A stretch of 8,104 nucleotides of DNA from CADEED01 sp039930985 (GTDB lineage Bacteria > Pseudomonadota > Gammaproteobacteria > Steroidobacterales > Steroidobacteraceae). The notes beneath the pieces were generated by a model. It saw only the letters and a program-made list of their open reading frames with translations, was not told the origin of the DNA and ran no database searches. Shown in pieces: positions 1-5,802 of the stretch (its first letter is position 1; each line of letters starts with the position of its first letter). Both the position numbers and the translations under genes were made by a program. The stretch lies in the NCBI GenBank assembly GCA_039930985.1, contig JBDTSV010000009.1:1-8104 (forward strand), read 5' to 3'.

Positions 1-447
1 GCCGTCGGTGGAATTGGTGGCCGCGAGACCCAGGTAGAGTTTTTCACCGCCGGCGCCCACCGGTACCGACTGCACACCGAGTTCAGTGGCGCGGTCTTCT
101 TCTTCGGTGAACGGCTGCGGATCGATGACCTTGAGCGTGAGCTTGCCATCGGAACGCGCCACCAGCTGTTCGAGCAGCTCGCGCACGCGAATGCCGTGAT
201 TGCGCAGTTGCGGAATCGGCGTTGCGGTTTTTTCCGAGAAGAACAGATAGAGGTTCACCGGCTCCTTGAGGCCGCGCACGATGCGCTCGGTGCCAGTGGA
301 GATGGTGTAGAGCCGATCGGCGGTCAGGTCGAACTTCGCGCCACGCAGCCACAGGTTCGCGAGCAGCATGATGCCGACGAACAACACGCCGATGAGCGCC
401 AGGCCGCCGGCACCCAGATGGGATTTCTTGAACATGGTTTTGGACAT
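1..447 (-). CDS. GldG-like ABC transporter auxiliary protein, N-terminal part (runs off left edge)
   Basis: Only the first 149 residues are present; the gene continues beyond position 1. The protein starts with a short basic stretch (MSKTMFKKS), then one hydrophobic segment at about residues 11-32, then an extracytoplasmic region that begins FDLTADRLYTIS and continues through a VNLYLFFSEKT strand and a KLTLKVIDPQPF strand. An N-terminal membrane anchor followed by a 'LT..RLYTLS' strand is the usual opening of the GldG / ABC-type uncharacterised transport auxiliary family, whose full-length members have several hundred residues and a C-terminal membrane anchor. It begins 10 bp after the permease stop, as expected for an operon partner. 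No clear Shine-Dalgarno sequence precedes the ATG at 447; a second in-frame ATG at 435 (Met5) is possible, and translational coupling to the permease is likely. Family assignment is from remembered sequence pattern. Substrate unknown. Confidence 0.75.
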   Translation of the reverse strand, partial: MSKTMFKKSHLGAGGLALIGVLFVGIMLLANLWLRGAKFDLTADRLYTISTGTERIVRGLKEPVNLYLFFSEKTATPIPQLRNHGIRVRELLEQLVARSDGKLTLKVIDPQPFTEEEDRATELGVQSVPVGAGGEKLYLGLAATNSTDG

Positions 448-457
448 CTGCGGACCG

Positions 458-1192
458 CTATCTCGATTTGCGCGCGTCGAGCACCACGGTGCTCGCGAGC
501 AGGAAGAAGACGATGACCAGCGCGTAGTACAGGACGTCGCGCAGATCGAGCACGCCTTTGGCGATGTTTTCGAAGTGTGTGAGGAACGACAGCGAGGCCA
601 CGCCACCTACCAGCCACTGCGGCGCCCAGCTCTGGAACCAGTCGATGGCCGCCGGATAGCCGGCGATGAGCAGCAGGAAACACAGCAGCATCGCCACGAG
701 GAAGGCGATGAGCTGGTTTTTCGTGAGCGTGGAGGTGAACGAACCGACCGCGAGAAATCCGCCAGCGACGAACAGGCTGCCGAGATAGGCCGCGACGATA
801 GCGCCATTGTCGGGATTGCCGAGGTAGTTGACGGTGATCCAGACGGGGAAGGTGAGCGCCAGCGCCAGCCCGACGAATATCCACGCAGCCAGGAATTTTC
901 CCAATACCGCCTGCCACAGCGTGAGCGGCTGCGTGAGCAGCAGTTCGATACTGCCGTTGCGCCGCTCCTCGGCCCACAGACGCATGGAAACCGCCGGGAT
1001 CAGGAATAGATAGAGCCACGGAAGGAAGGTGAAGAACGGCGTCATGTCCGCCTGGCCGCGCTCGAACAGTGCGCCGAACGAAAAGGCGAACAGGTTGACG
1101 AAGAACAGGAAGATGACGATGACCACATAGGCGAGCGGCGTCGCGAAATAACTGGCGAGCTCGCGGCGCATGATGATTGCGACGGTTTTCAA
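458..1192 (-). CDS. ABC-2 type transporter permease, GldF-like
   Basis: This 244-residue inner-membrane protein has about six hydrophobic segments (roughly residues 18-40, 54-70, 99-122, 131-152, 158-178 and 220-236). The motif RLWAEERRNGSIELLLTQPL at residues 71-90, just after the second membrane segment, is the cytoplasmic coupling segment typical of ABC-2 permeases of the GldF/NosY kind, which are about 240 residues long. I chose the TTG start at 1192 because GGAG lies 5 bases upstream; the next in-frame ATG is at 1171 (Met8) and would give a product seven residues shorter with no better ribosome site. The frame is open farther upstream to 1618, but that part overlaps the ATPase gene and is a shadow. 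It sits 19 bp after the ATPase and 10 bp before the GldG-like gene, so the three should form one exporter. The substrate cannot be told from sequence. Confidence 0.88.
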   Translation of the reverse strand: MKTVAIIMRRELASYFATPLAYVVIVIFLFFVNLFAFSFGALFERGQADMTPFFTFLPWLYLFLIPAVSMRLWAEERRNGSIELLLTQPLTLWQAVLGKFLAAWIFVGLALALTFPVWITVNYLGNPDNGAIVAAYLGSLFVAGGFLAVGSFTSTLTKNQLIAFLVAMLLCFLLLIAGYPAAIDWFQSWAPQWLVGGVASLSFLTHFENIAKGVLDLRDVLYYALVIVFFLLASTVVLDARKSR

Positions 1193-1211
1193 GGAGACTC
1201 CGGGAGGTTTA

Positions 1212-1922
1212 TCAGGCGGCGACTGCGCGGAACACGTCTTCGAGGCGGCCCGAGGGCGCGAGCTTCTTGAGGCCCGCGGGCGTGTCATCGGCCACGAGCC
1301 TGCCGCGCGCGACGATGATGGCGCGCGTGCACACGGCGTCGACTTCCTCGAGGATATGCGTGGAGATGACGATGGTCTTCTCGCGCGCGATCTCGCCGAT
1401 GAGCGTGCGCACTTCGTGCTTCTGCAGCGGATCGAGGCCGTCGGTGGGCTCGTCGAGGATGAGCACCTTGGGGTCGTGAACGATGGCCTGGGCAAGGCCA
1501 ACGCGCCGCTTGAATCCCTTCGACAGAGTTTCGATGGTCTGCGCGATGACCGGCTCGAGCTGCAGGCGGCCGATGACGTAATCGAGGCGCGTCGTGCGCT
1601 GTGTCCCTTCGAGGCCACGCAGGTCGGCGATGAAATCGAGGAAACCGCCCACGGTCATCTCGCCGTAGTGAGGCGCACCCTCGGGTAGATAGCCGAGAGC
1701 CGCCTTGGCGGCCAGCGGCTCGGTGGCGATGTCGTGCCCGCAGATGCTGCCGGTGCCGCTGGTGGGCGTGATGAACCCCGCGAGCATGCGCATCGTGGTG
1801 GATTTGCCGGCGCCGTTGGGCCCGAGGAATCCGAGCACCTCGCCCGGTTCGACCGAGAAGGTGAGATCGTCGACCGCCAGCAGGCCGTCATAGTTCTTGG
1901 TCAGGTTCTGAGTCTTTATCAT
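1212..1922 (-). CDS. ABC transporter ATP-binding protein, GldA-like
   Basis: A single nucleotide-binding domain of 236 residues, the usual size. Walker A is GPNGAGKST at residues 34-42, the ABC signature is LSKGF at 133-137, Walker B is LILDEP at 154-159, the D-loop is GLDP at 162-165 and the switch histidine is H189 in ISTH. The Q-loop position reads GYLPE (residues 77-81) with Glu in place of Gln, which is common in GldA/CcmA-type ATPases that pair with ABC-2 permeases and is not a sign of decay. It hydrolyses ATP on the cytoplasmic face to drive the permease encoded next. The ATG at 1922 is the natural start because the protein begins MIKTQNLTKNY as in the family; the ribosome site is weak (AGG about 5 bases upstream). 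It is the first gene of the ABC cassette; 128 bp separate it from the gene upstream, room enough for its own promoter, though I see no convincing one. Confidence 0.93.
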   Translation of the reverse strand: MIKTQNLTKNYDGLLAVDDLTFSVEPGEVLGFLGPNGAGKSTTMRMLAGFITPTSGTGSICGHDIATEPLAAKAALGYLPEGAPHYGEMTVGGFLDFIADLRGLEGTQRTTRLDYVIGRLQLEPVIAQTIETLSKGFKRRVGLAQAIVHDPKVLILDEPTDGLDPLQKHEVRTLIGEIAREKTIVISTHILEEVDAVCTRAIIVARGRLVADDTPAGLKKLAPSGRLEDVFRAVAA

Positions 1923-2032
1923 GGCGCCTGATGAGATGGGGGCGCCCGAAGATTAGTTCCGCGGCGCCGGGGCCGGGATTCTGCTGAGCTGCGGGCGTTC
2001 GCGCAAGACGCGGCGGCATCTCGCGCGGGTCA

Positions 2033-2050
2033 GATTACGGGCTTGTAATC
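2033..2050 (-). repeat. Small inverted repeat abutting a stop codon
   Basis: A perfect 6-bp inverted repeat, GATTAC / GTAATC, with a 6-base spacer lies immediately after the TAG stop (2051-2053) of the unrecognised gene. It could form a weak hairpin in the transcript end, or be a small protein-binding site ahead of the ABC cassette. There is no following T-run, so I do not call it a Rho-independent terminator. The rest of the 1923-2050 gap is GC-rich with short GGCGCC palindromes and nothing else I can name. Confidence 0.3.
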
Positions 2051-2914
2051 CTAGTCGCGGCGGCGGGTCGCCACCGCGTCGATCTGCTCGCGGTAGGTGC
2101 GCAGGATCCGGCGGATCTCCGAGGGGTTGGGGCGCTCGGCGAGTCGCGCGATCATCTCCGCGAGCTCGTGCCATTGCTTGCCCCAGCCTAACAAGCGCAC
2201 CGCGTCGGCGATCACCACGTGCTCGGTCTGCGTGACGGTCGGCGCGGGCTTTCGCGGCTTGACGGTCGCCGGACGCGTGGTATCGCGGCGCGCTTCGCGC
2301 CTGGGGACAGGAGCGGCCGGTGGCTTGAGCGGTACACCAGCGCGCTGCGCCGCCAGCATGCGATAAACCTTCGAGTTCGGCAGCGCCGGCATCTGGCGCG
2401 TGGTGTCCGCCGTGCGTTTGTGCGGGACGTGCTCGCGCTGTTCGACCACGCGACGGTTCTCCGCGGTGCGCGACGTCGTTTCGCGTTCGCGCACGACCGG
2501 TGGCGCACGTGAACGGCCGGTGTCCGCCGCCGCCTTCGCTGCCAGTTGTTCGGGTTTGGCCGACAGCACGTCGCGACGTTCGGTTTCGTGCGTGGCGAGC
2601 GGAATGAAGCGTTCCACCGACGTAAGTCCAACCAGCGTGGCGAGAAAACCCATGATCTCGATGCCTTCGATGAAGGCGCGATCGCCCTCGGCCTGCCGCT
2701 GTACCACGATGCGCTTGAGCGCGAGGATGCGCTTGCGTGCCAGCTGGATGATCCAGCGTTGCGGGCGTTCGTGTTTGGGCCACGGCTGCACGTGCCAGTA
2801 GCGCTCATCTTCGAGCGCCGAATACTTGGCATGCAGATCGAGACTGGTTTGCCAGCGTTCCAGAAGTGCTTCGAGCTGGCCGGGCTGTTCGCCGGGCAGG
2901 GTTTCATTTGCCAT
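2051..2914 (-). CDS. Unrecognised 287-residue protein with a long Arg/Pro-rich linker
   Basis: I do not recognise the family. With the ATG at 2914 the product has three parts. Residues 1-107 look folded and mixed alpha/beta, rich in Trp, Tyr and charged residues (RYWHVQPWPKHERPQRW at 38-54, then helix-forming segments). Residues 108-228 are low in hydrophobics and rich in Arg, Pro, Thr and Ala, so probably disordered. Residues 229-280 look folded again, with a helical pattern: VIADAVRLLGWGKQWHEL (234-251) and PSEIRRILRTYREQID (264-279). There is no signal peptide and no membrane segment, so it is probably cytoplasmic; the high basic content would suit nucleic-acid binding but that is a guess. 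The frame is open to a GTG at 2983, but that extension crosses an inverted repeat and has no better ribosome site. Neither start has a good Shine-Dalgarno. It is bounded by a terminator upstream and a 128-bp gap downstream, so it looks like a single-gene unit. Confidence 0.7.
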   Translation of the reverse strand: MANETLPGEQPGQLEALLERWQTSLDLHAKYSALEDERYWHVQPWPKHERPQRWIIQLARKRILALKRIVVQRQAEGDRAFIEGIEIMGFLATLVGLTSVERFIPLATHETERRDVLSAKPEQLAAKAAADTGRSRAPPVVRERETTSRTAENRRVVEQREHVPHKRTADTTRQMPALPNSKVYRMLAAQRAGVPLKPPAAPVPRREARRDTTRPATVKPRKPAPTVTQTEHVVIADAVRLLGWGKQWHELAEMIARLAERPNPSEIRRILRTYREQIDAVATRRRD

Positions 2915-2940
2915 GCGCCCGAGAGTAGCGCCGATGGGCG

Positions 2941-2990
2941 CGCAACCGCTCTCCGAACAGTCCGCATTTGTGCGCGACAGCACGGTTGCG
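2941..2990. repeat. 8-bp inverted repeat in the leader of the unrecognised gene
   Basis: CGCAACCG (2941-2948) and CGGTTGCG (2983-2990) are perfect inverted copies separated by 34 bases. A smaller CGCA-N4-TGCG pair (2963-2974) is nested inside. The arrangement lies 27-76 bases upstream of the ATG at 2914 and just downstream of the terminator hairpin, so it falls where the promoter or 5' leader of this gene should be. It could be a dimeric regulator site or a structured leader. Chance occurrence of an 8-bp arm pair in GC-rich DNA is not negligible. Confidence 0.35.
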
Positions 2991-3008
2991 GCATATAGAT
3001 AAGGAGAA

Positions 3009-3042
3009 CACCCCGCTGCGCACGGTCGTGCGCGGCGGGGTG
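3009..3042 (-). terminator. Rho-independent-like terminator of the flippase/glycosyltransferase/propeller unit
   Basis: Arms at 3009-3023 and 3028-3042 pair over 15 bp with one mismatch (G-U in RNA on one strand) around a 4-base loop. The hairpin begins 14 bases after the TAG stop at 3057-3059. Read on the minus strand it is followed by a T-rich, imperfect tract (TTCTCCTTATCT), whereas the plus-strand side has no T-run. It therefore most likely ends minus-strand transcription from the propeller gene and insulates the unrecognised gene downstream. Confidence 0.75.
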
Positions 3043-3056
3043 GTTAGGGACGCCGA

Positions 3057-4499
3057 CTACCTGACGGTGACAGTGACGGTGGCCGAAGCGGTGCCGCCCT
3101 TGCCATCCGAGATCGTGTAGGTGAATCGATCGGTTCCGCGGAAGCGGCGCTTGGGCTCGTAGACAACGCGCTTGCCATCGGCCGTGAGCTTCGCCGTTCC
3201 ATTGGCCGGCTTGGAGACGGCGGTGATCTTGAGCGCGTCGCCGTCCGGATCGCGGTCATTCGCGAGCACGGCGATCACGGCAGAGCTGTCGCAGAACAGC
3301 GTGGCGGAATCCGGCTTGGCGACCGGCGGATGGTTGGCTGGCGGTGCCGGAACGATGCCGAACAATATCGTCAGAGCCCCCTGCGATCCCACCTCCGAGT
3401 AGGCGACGTCGGTTGCGCCATCGCCGTTGATGTCGGTCGCGACCATGCCTAACTGGTGATGGCCGCCGGCTGGCGGCAAAGCAATCGCGGTTTCCGCGCT
3501 CAAAGTACCCGTGGCGGTTTGCAGGATCACTCCCAGCGACGACTGGTGCAGCAACAGGATGTCCTGCCGGCCATCGTTGTTCGCGTCGGCAATTTCGATG
3601 GCGGTGAGCCAGTCGGGAGAATTGAGCAGCGCCGGGGTGGCGAAGCTGCCGTCCGCATTCTGGCGAAACACGGCCAGGTGTACGTCGGTCACGTATCCGC
3701 CGTACGCGGCGACGATATCCTTGCGGCCGTCGTTGTTGATGTCACCGACGCCCACCTGCCAGACGAGGATGCCGGGTCCGATCGAGAGTGTTACCGGCGC
3801 CGACATAGTGCCGCCCGCGTTCTGATAGAGGACGACGATCGACGGTTCGTTGAAACCATTGACCACGACGACGTCCTGCCGGCCGTCATTGTTCAGGTCG
3901 GCGAGCTCGACGTCGTCGTTGAATCCATGTGGCAGCGGAACCAATACCTGCGCATCGAAGCTGCCGGCCGGGTTCTGATAGAAAATGCCTGCCTCCTCGG
4001 TGTTGATGTGGCCATCGACGCTGAATTCGAGGCCAATGGCATCGAGTTTTCCGTCACCGTTGAGATCGCCCACTCGTGCCTGTTCGGCAAACTCCGATGG
4101 ATAGAAGATTGACGGCTGAAGTCCGCCGGCCGAGTTCTGCGCAATCACCTCGAGACCGTGCGTCGCCGTTCCGACCAGGTCCGATCGACCGTCGCCGGTG
4201 ACATCAGCGATCGAGAGACTGCCGCCGAGCGCCTGCGTCGGGACGACCACGGGCGAGGGATTCAGCGTGTGGTCGGCCTGCTGCAGGAACAGGTACACGT
4301 GCGGCGTGCCCGGCGTCGCGCAACATCCGGCGGTTGCGACGTCCTTGCGTCCATCGCCGTTGATGTCGCCAACGGCGACGCCTGTGGTCTGCTCAGGGAG
4401 CAGGAATTGTTGTGCGGACTGGAAAAGGTCCTGCGAGAACGCCGGCACAGCGGCGCCGAGCATCAGCAACAGCGCTGACGCGACAATGGTTTTCTTCAC
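3057..4499 (-). CDS. Secreted seven-repeat FG-GAP/VCBS beta-propeller protein with C-terminal Ig/cadherin-like domain
   Basis: This is a 480-residue exported protein. The GTG start at 4499 is supported by AGGGAGA about 6 bases upstream and by the signal peptide that follows (basic KK, a hydrophobic core ending LGAAVPAFSQ, cleavage near residue 23). Seven repeats carry the Ca-binding loop D-x-N/T-x-D-G-x-x-D, starting at residues 45, 99, 145, 201, 253, 305 and 356; the second has Thr in place of Asn. Seven such repeats of about 52 residues match the integrin-alpha-type seven-bladed propeller. Residues 389-480 form an Ig/cadherin-like domain (NHPPVAKPDS, VLANDRDPDGDAL, FTYTISDGKGG, ending in alternating Thr/Val). 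There is no C-terminal anchor, so it is probably periplasmic or released. It is the last gene of a unit with a flippase and a glycosyltransferase, 25 bp after the latter. A role in binding or presenting surface polysaccharide, or in adhesion, is inferred from context and domains. Confidence 0.88.
   Translation of the reverse strand: MKKTIVASALLLMLGAAVPAFSQDLFQSAQQFLLPEQTTGVAVGDINGDGRKDVATAGCCATPGTPHVYLFLQQADHTLNPSPVVVPTQALGGSLSIADVTGDGRSDLVGTATHGLEVIAQNSAGGLQPSIFYPSEFAEQARVGDLNGDGKLDAIGLEFSVDGHINTEEAGIFYQNPAGSFDAQVLVPLPHGFNDDVELADLNNDGRQDVVVVNGFNEPSIVVLYQNAGGTMSAPVTLSIGPGILVWQVGVGDINNDGRKDIVAAYGGYVTDVHLAVFRQNADGSFATPALLNSPDWLTAIEIADANNDGRQDILLLHQSSLGVILQTATGTLSAETAIALPPAGGHHQLGMVATDINGDGATDVAYSEVGSQGALTILFGIVPAPPANHPPVAKPDSATLFCDSSAVIAVLANDRDPDGDALKITAVSKPANGTAKLTADGKRVVYEPKRRFRGTDRFTYTISDGKGGTASATVTVTVR
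3408..4367 (-). repeat. Seven internal FG-GAP/VCBS repeats (calcium-loop core region)
   Basis: The span runs from the first Asp of the first calcium loop (residue 45) to the last Asp of the seventh (residue 364). Loop-to-loop spacing is 54, 46, 56, 52, 52 and 51 residues. The DNA also shows the period: near-copies of CCATCGCCGTTGATGTC recur, with changes, about every 155 bp. The repeats differ enough at DNA level that they are old duplications, not a recent tandem expansion. Confidence 0.85.
4431..4499 (-). other. Signal peptide of the propeller protein
   Basis: Residues 1-23 have a two-lysine N-region, a hydrophobic core of about 14 residues (IVASALLLMLGAAV) and a small-residue C-region PAFSQ before DLFQS. 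The likely Sec/SPase I cut falls after Ala20 or near Gln23. No lipobox Cys is present, so it is not a lipoprotein. Confidence 0.8.
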
Positions 4500-4524
4500 G
4501 CGAATCTCCCTGGTCTTCTGATAG

Positions 4525-5802
4525 TTAGTTTTCGACCCCACCGCCCTTATGAACGACCATGGTGAAATCCGCAAGCGCGGGCCCGGCCGCGGCTTCGATG
4601 GCCGCCCCGTACTGATGTGCAAGGTTCGACCAGCGAAACCGGTCGATGCGGGCGCGCGCCGAGGGCGTTGCGCCAAACAGCGTTTTCTCGAGGGCCTGCT
4701 CGATCGCGCCTATATCCTGCGGTTCGACGCATTCGCCGGCGTCGCTGTCGGTCAGCAGGTCGAACAACGCCGCTCCATTGGGCGCGAGTCCGAGGATCGG
4801 CCGCCCGGCGGCCATGTAGTCGTAGATCTTGTAGGGCGTGGAATAAGTCATGTGGTCGCTGACCACGGCAAGCAGCACGTGCGCTCGCTGTAGTTCGGCG
4901 AACAGCGCGGTAAAGGGAATGCGCGGCCGGTCTTCGATGAACCGTTCGAGTCCCGCTTCGCGAATGCGTCGCCACTCGGCGGTGGGCAGCGCGCCATAGG
5001 TCGTGACGTGGATGGGCCGCTCCGGATGGCGCTCGCCCACGCGTTCGACGGCACGCAGCAGCGGAACGAGCGAGCGGCTGCCATAGATCTCGCCGGCGTG
5101 AACGATCTCGAGTGAACCGGTGGTCGGCGGCGTGACGCTCGTGGGCACCACGTCGAAACCATTGGACACGACGAAGTTGCGCGTCGTATCGGCGTGCGCA
5201 AAGGATTCCTCGAACCACTCGCGCATATCAGGCGTGTTCAGTACGCGCGCGGCGCTACGCCGGACCAGCCGGCCTTCGATGCGTGCGCCGAACCACTGCG
5301 TGAGCCAGCCACGATGCCAGTGCGGCCAGTCGTAGGCGCTCCACGGGTCGCGATAGTCGAGGATCAGCGGCCAGCCCAGGGCTTTCGCGATGCGCGCGCC
5401 GGCGATCAGCGCCGCATGCGGCGGCGACGTGGCGATCACCACGCCGGCGGGCAGCTCACGCACCACCTCGAGCGCCTTGCGCGTGGCCGCGCGCGCCCAG
5501 AAGTAGTCCATGCCCACGGGCGCGAGCAGGCGGCGCAGCAGCGAATTTGCCAGTCGTTGAAACAGACCGCGGCCCTTGAGCGGAAACTCGAACGGCGCGG
5601 TGCAGCGATGTACCGTGCCGACGACGGGCAATGAGGAGTCCTCGCGGCCGTGCGCGGAATCACTGATGTCGTTCGTCACGACGTGCACGTCGAAACCCAG
5701 GCGCGCGAATTCGCGCGTCAGGAAACTGAATCGCTTGGCGCCCACCAGCGGGCTCGGCGCGAAGTGATACGAGACGATGAGCAATGTGGGTTTGCGCTTC
5801 AC
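4525..5802 (-). CDS. Glycosyltransferase, GT-B fold, GT4-like
   Basis: The 425-residue length and motif order fit a GT-B retaining glycosyltransferase. The N-terminal acceptor domain begins with a beta strand and loop (LLIVSYHFAPSPLVGAKRFS, residues 7-26) and FDVHVVTND; RDPW is at 151-154. The linker region carries VSNGFD (212-217). The C-terminal donor domain has VHAGEIYGSRSL (234-244) and the nucleotide-sugar site TPYKIYDYMAAGRPIL (322-337), where K325 and the Glu/Asp-type position D328 lie in the usual 'P.K.YEY.A.GKPI' motif. It should move a sugar from a nucleotide or lipid donor to a growing glycan at the cytoplasmic face; donor and acceptor cannot be read. The GTG start at 5802 overlaps the flippase stop by 4 bp (GTGA) with GGAAGG just upstream, so it is translationally coupled to the flippase. 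There is no membrane segment. Confidence 0.9.
   Translation of the reverse strand: MKRKPTLLIVSYHFAPSPLVGAKRFSFLTREFARLGFDVHVVTNDISDSAHGREDSSLPVVGTVHRCTAPFEFPLKGRGLFQRLANSLLRRLLAPVGMDYFWARAATRKALEVVRELPAGVVIATSPPHAALIAGARIAKALGWPLILDYRDPWSAYDWPHWHRGWLTQWFGARIEGRLVRRSAARVLNTPDMREWFEESFAHADTTRNFVVSNGFDVVPTSVTPPTTGSLEIVHAGEIYGSRSLVPLLRAVERVGERHPERPIHVTTYGALPTAEWRRIREAGLERFIEDRPRIPFTALFAELQRAHVLLAVVSDHMTYSTPYKIYDYMAAGRPILGLAPNGAALFDLLTDSDAGECVEPQDIGAIEQALEKTLFGATPSARARIDRFRWSNLAHQYGAAIEAAAGPALADFTMVVHKGGGVEN

Noticed and set aside
458..1618. Permease frame extended to 386 codons on the minus strand
   Set aside because: The extra 142 codons overlap the ATPase gene, whose Walker motifs are intact, and the extension is Ser/Arg-rich with no family pattern. 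The TTG at 1192 has a ribosome site and the right start for the family.
1953..2783. Minus-strand frame of 276 codons overlapping the unrecognised gene
   Set aside because: Composition is extreme in Arg, Ala, Gly and His without hydrophobic core patterns; the alternative frame (2051-2914) has folded-looking ends and a stop followed by an intergenic repeat. Since that gene is itself unrecognised, some doubt remains.
3456..4112. Plus-strand open frame of 218 codons antisense to the propeller gene
   Set aside because: Its period follows the repeat period of the propeller gene on the other strand, so it is a shadow of those repeats.
3057..4676. Propeller frame starting at 4676 (539 codons)
   Set aside because: The first 59 codons overlap the glycosyltransferase 3' end and would put the signal peptide in the interior. 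The GTG at 4499 has AGGGAGA upstream and directly precedes the signal peptide.
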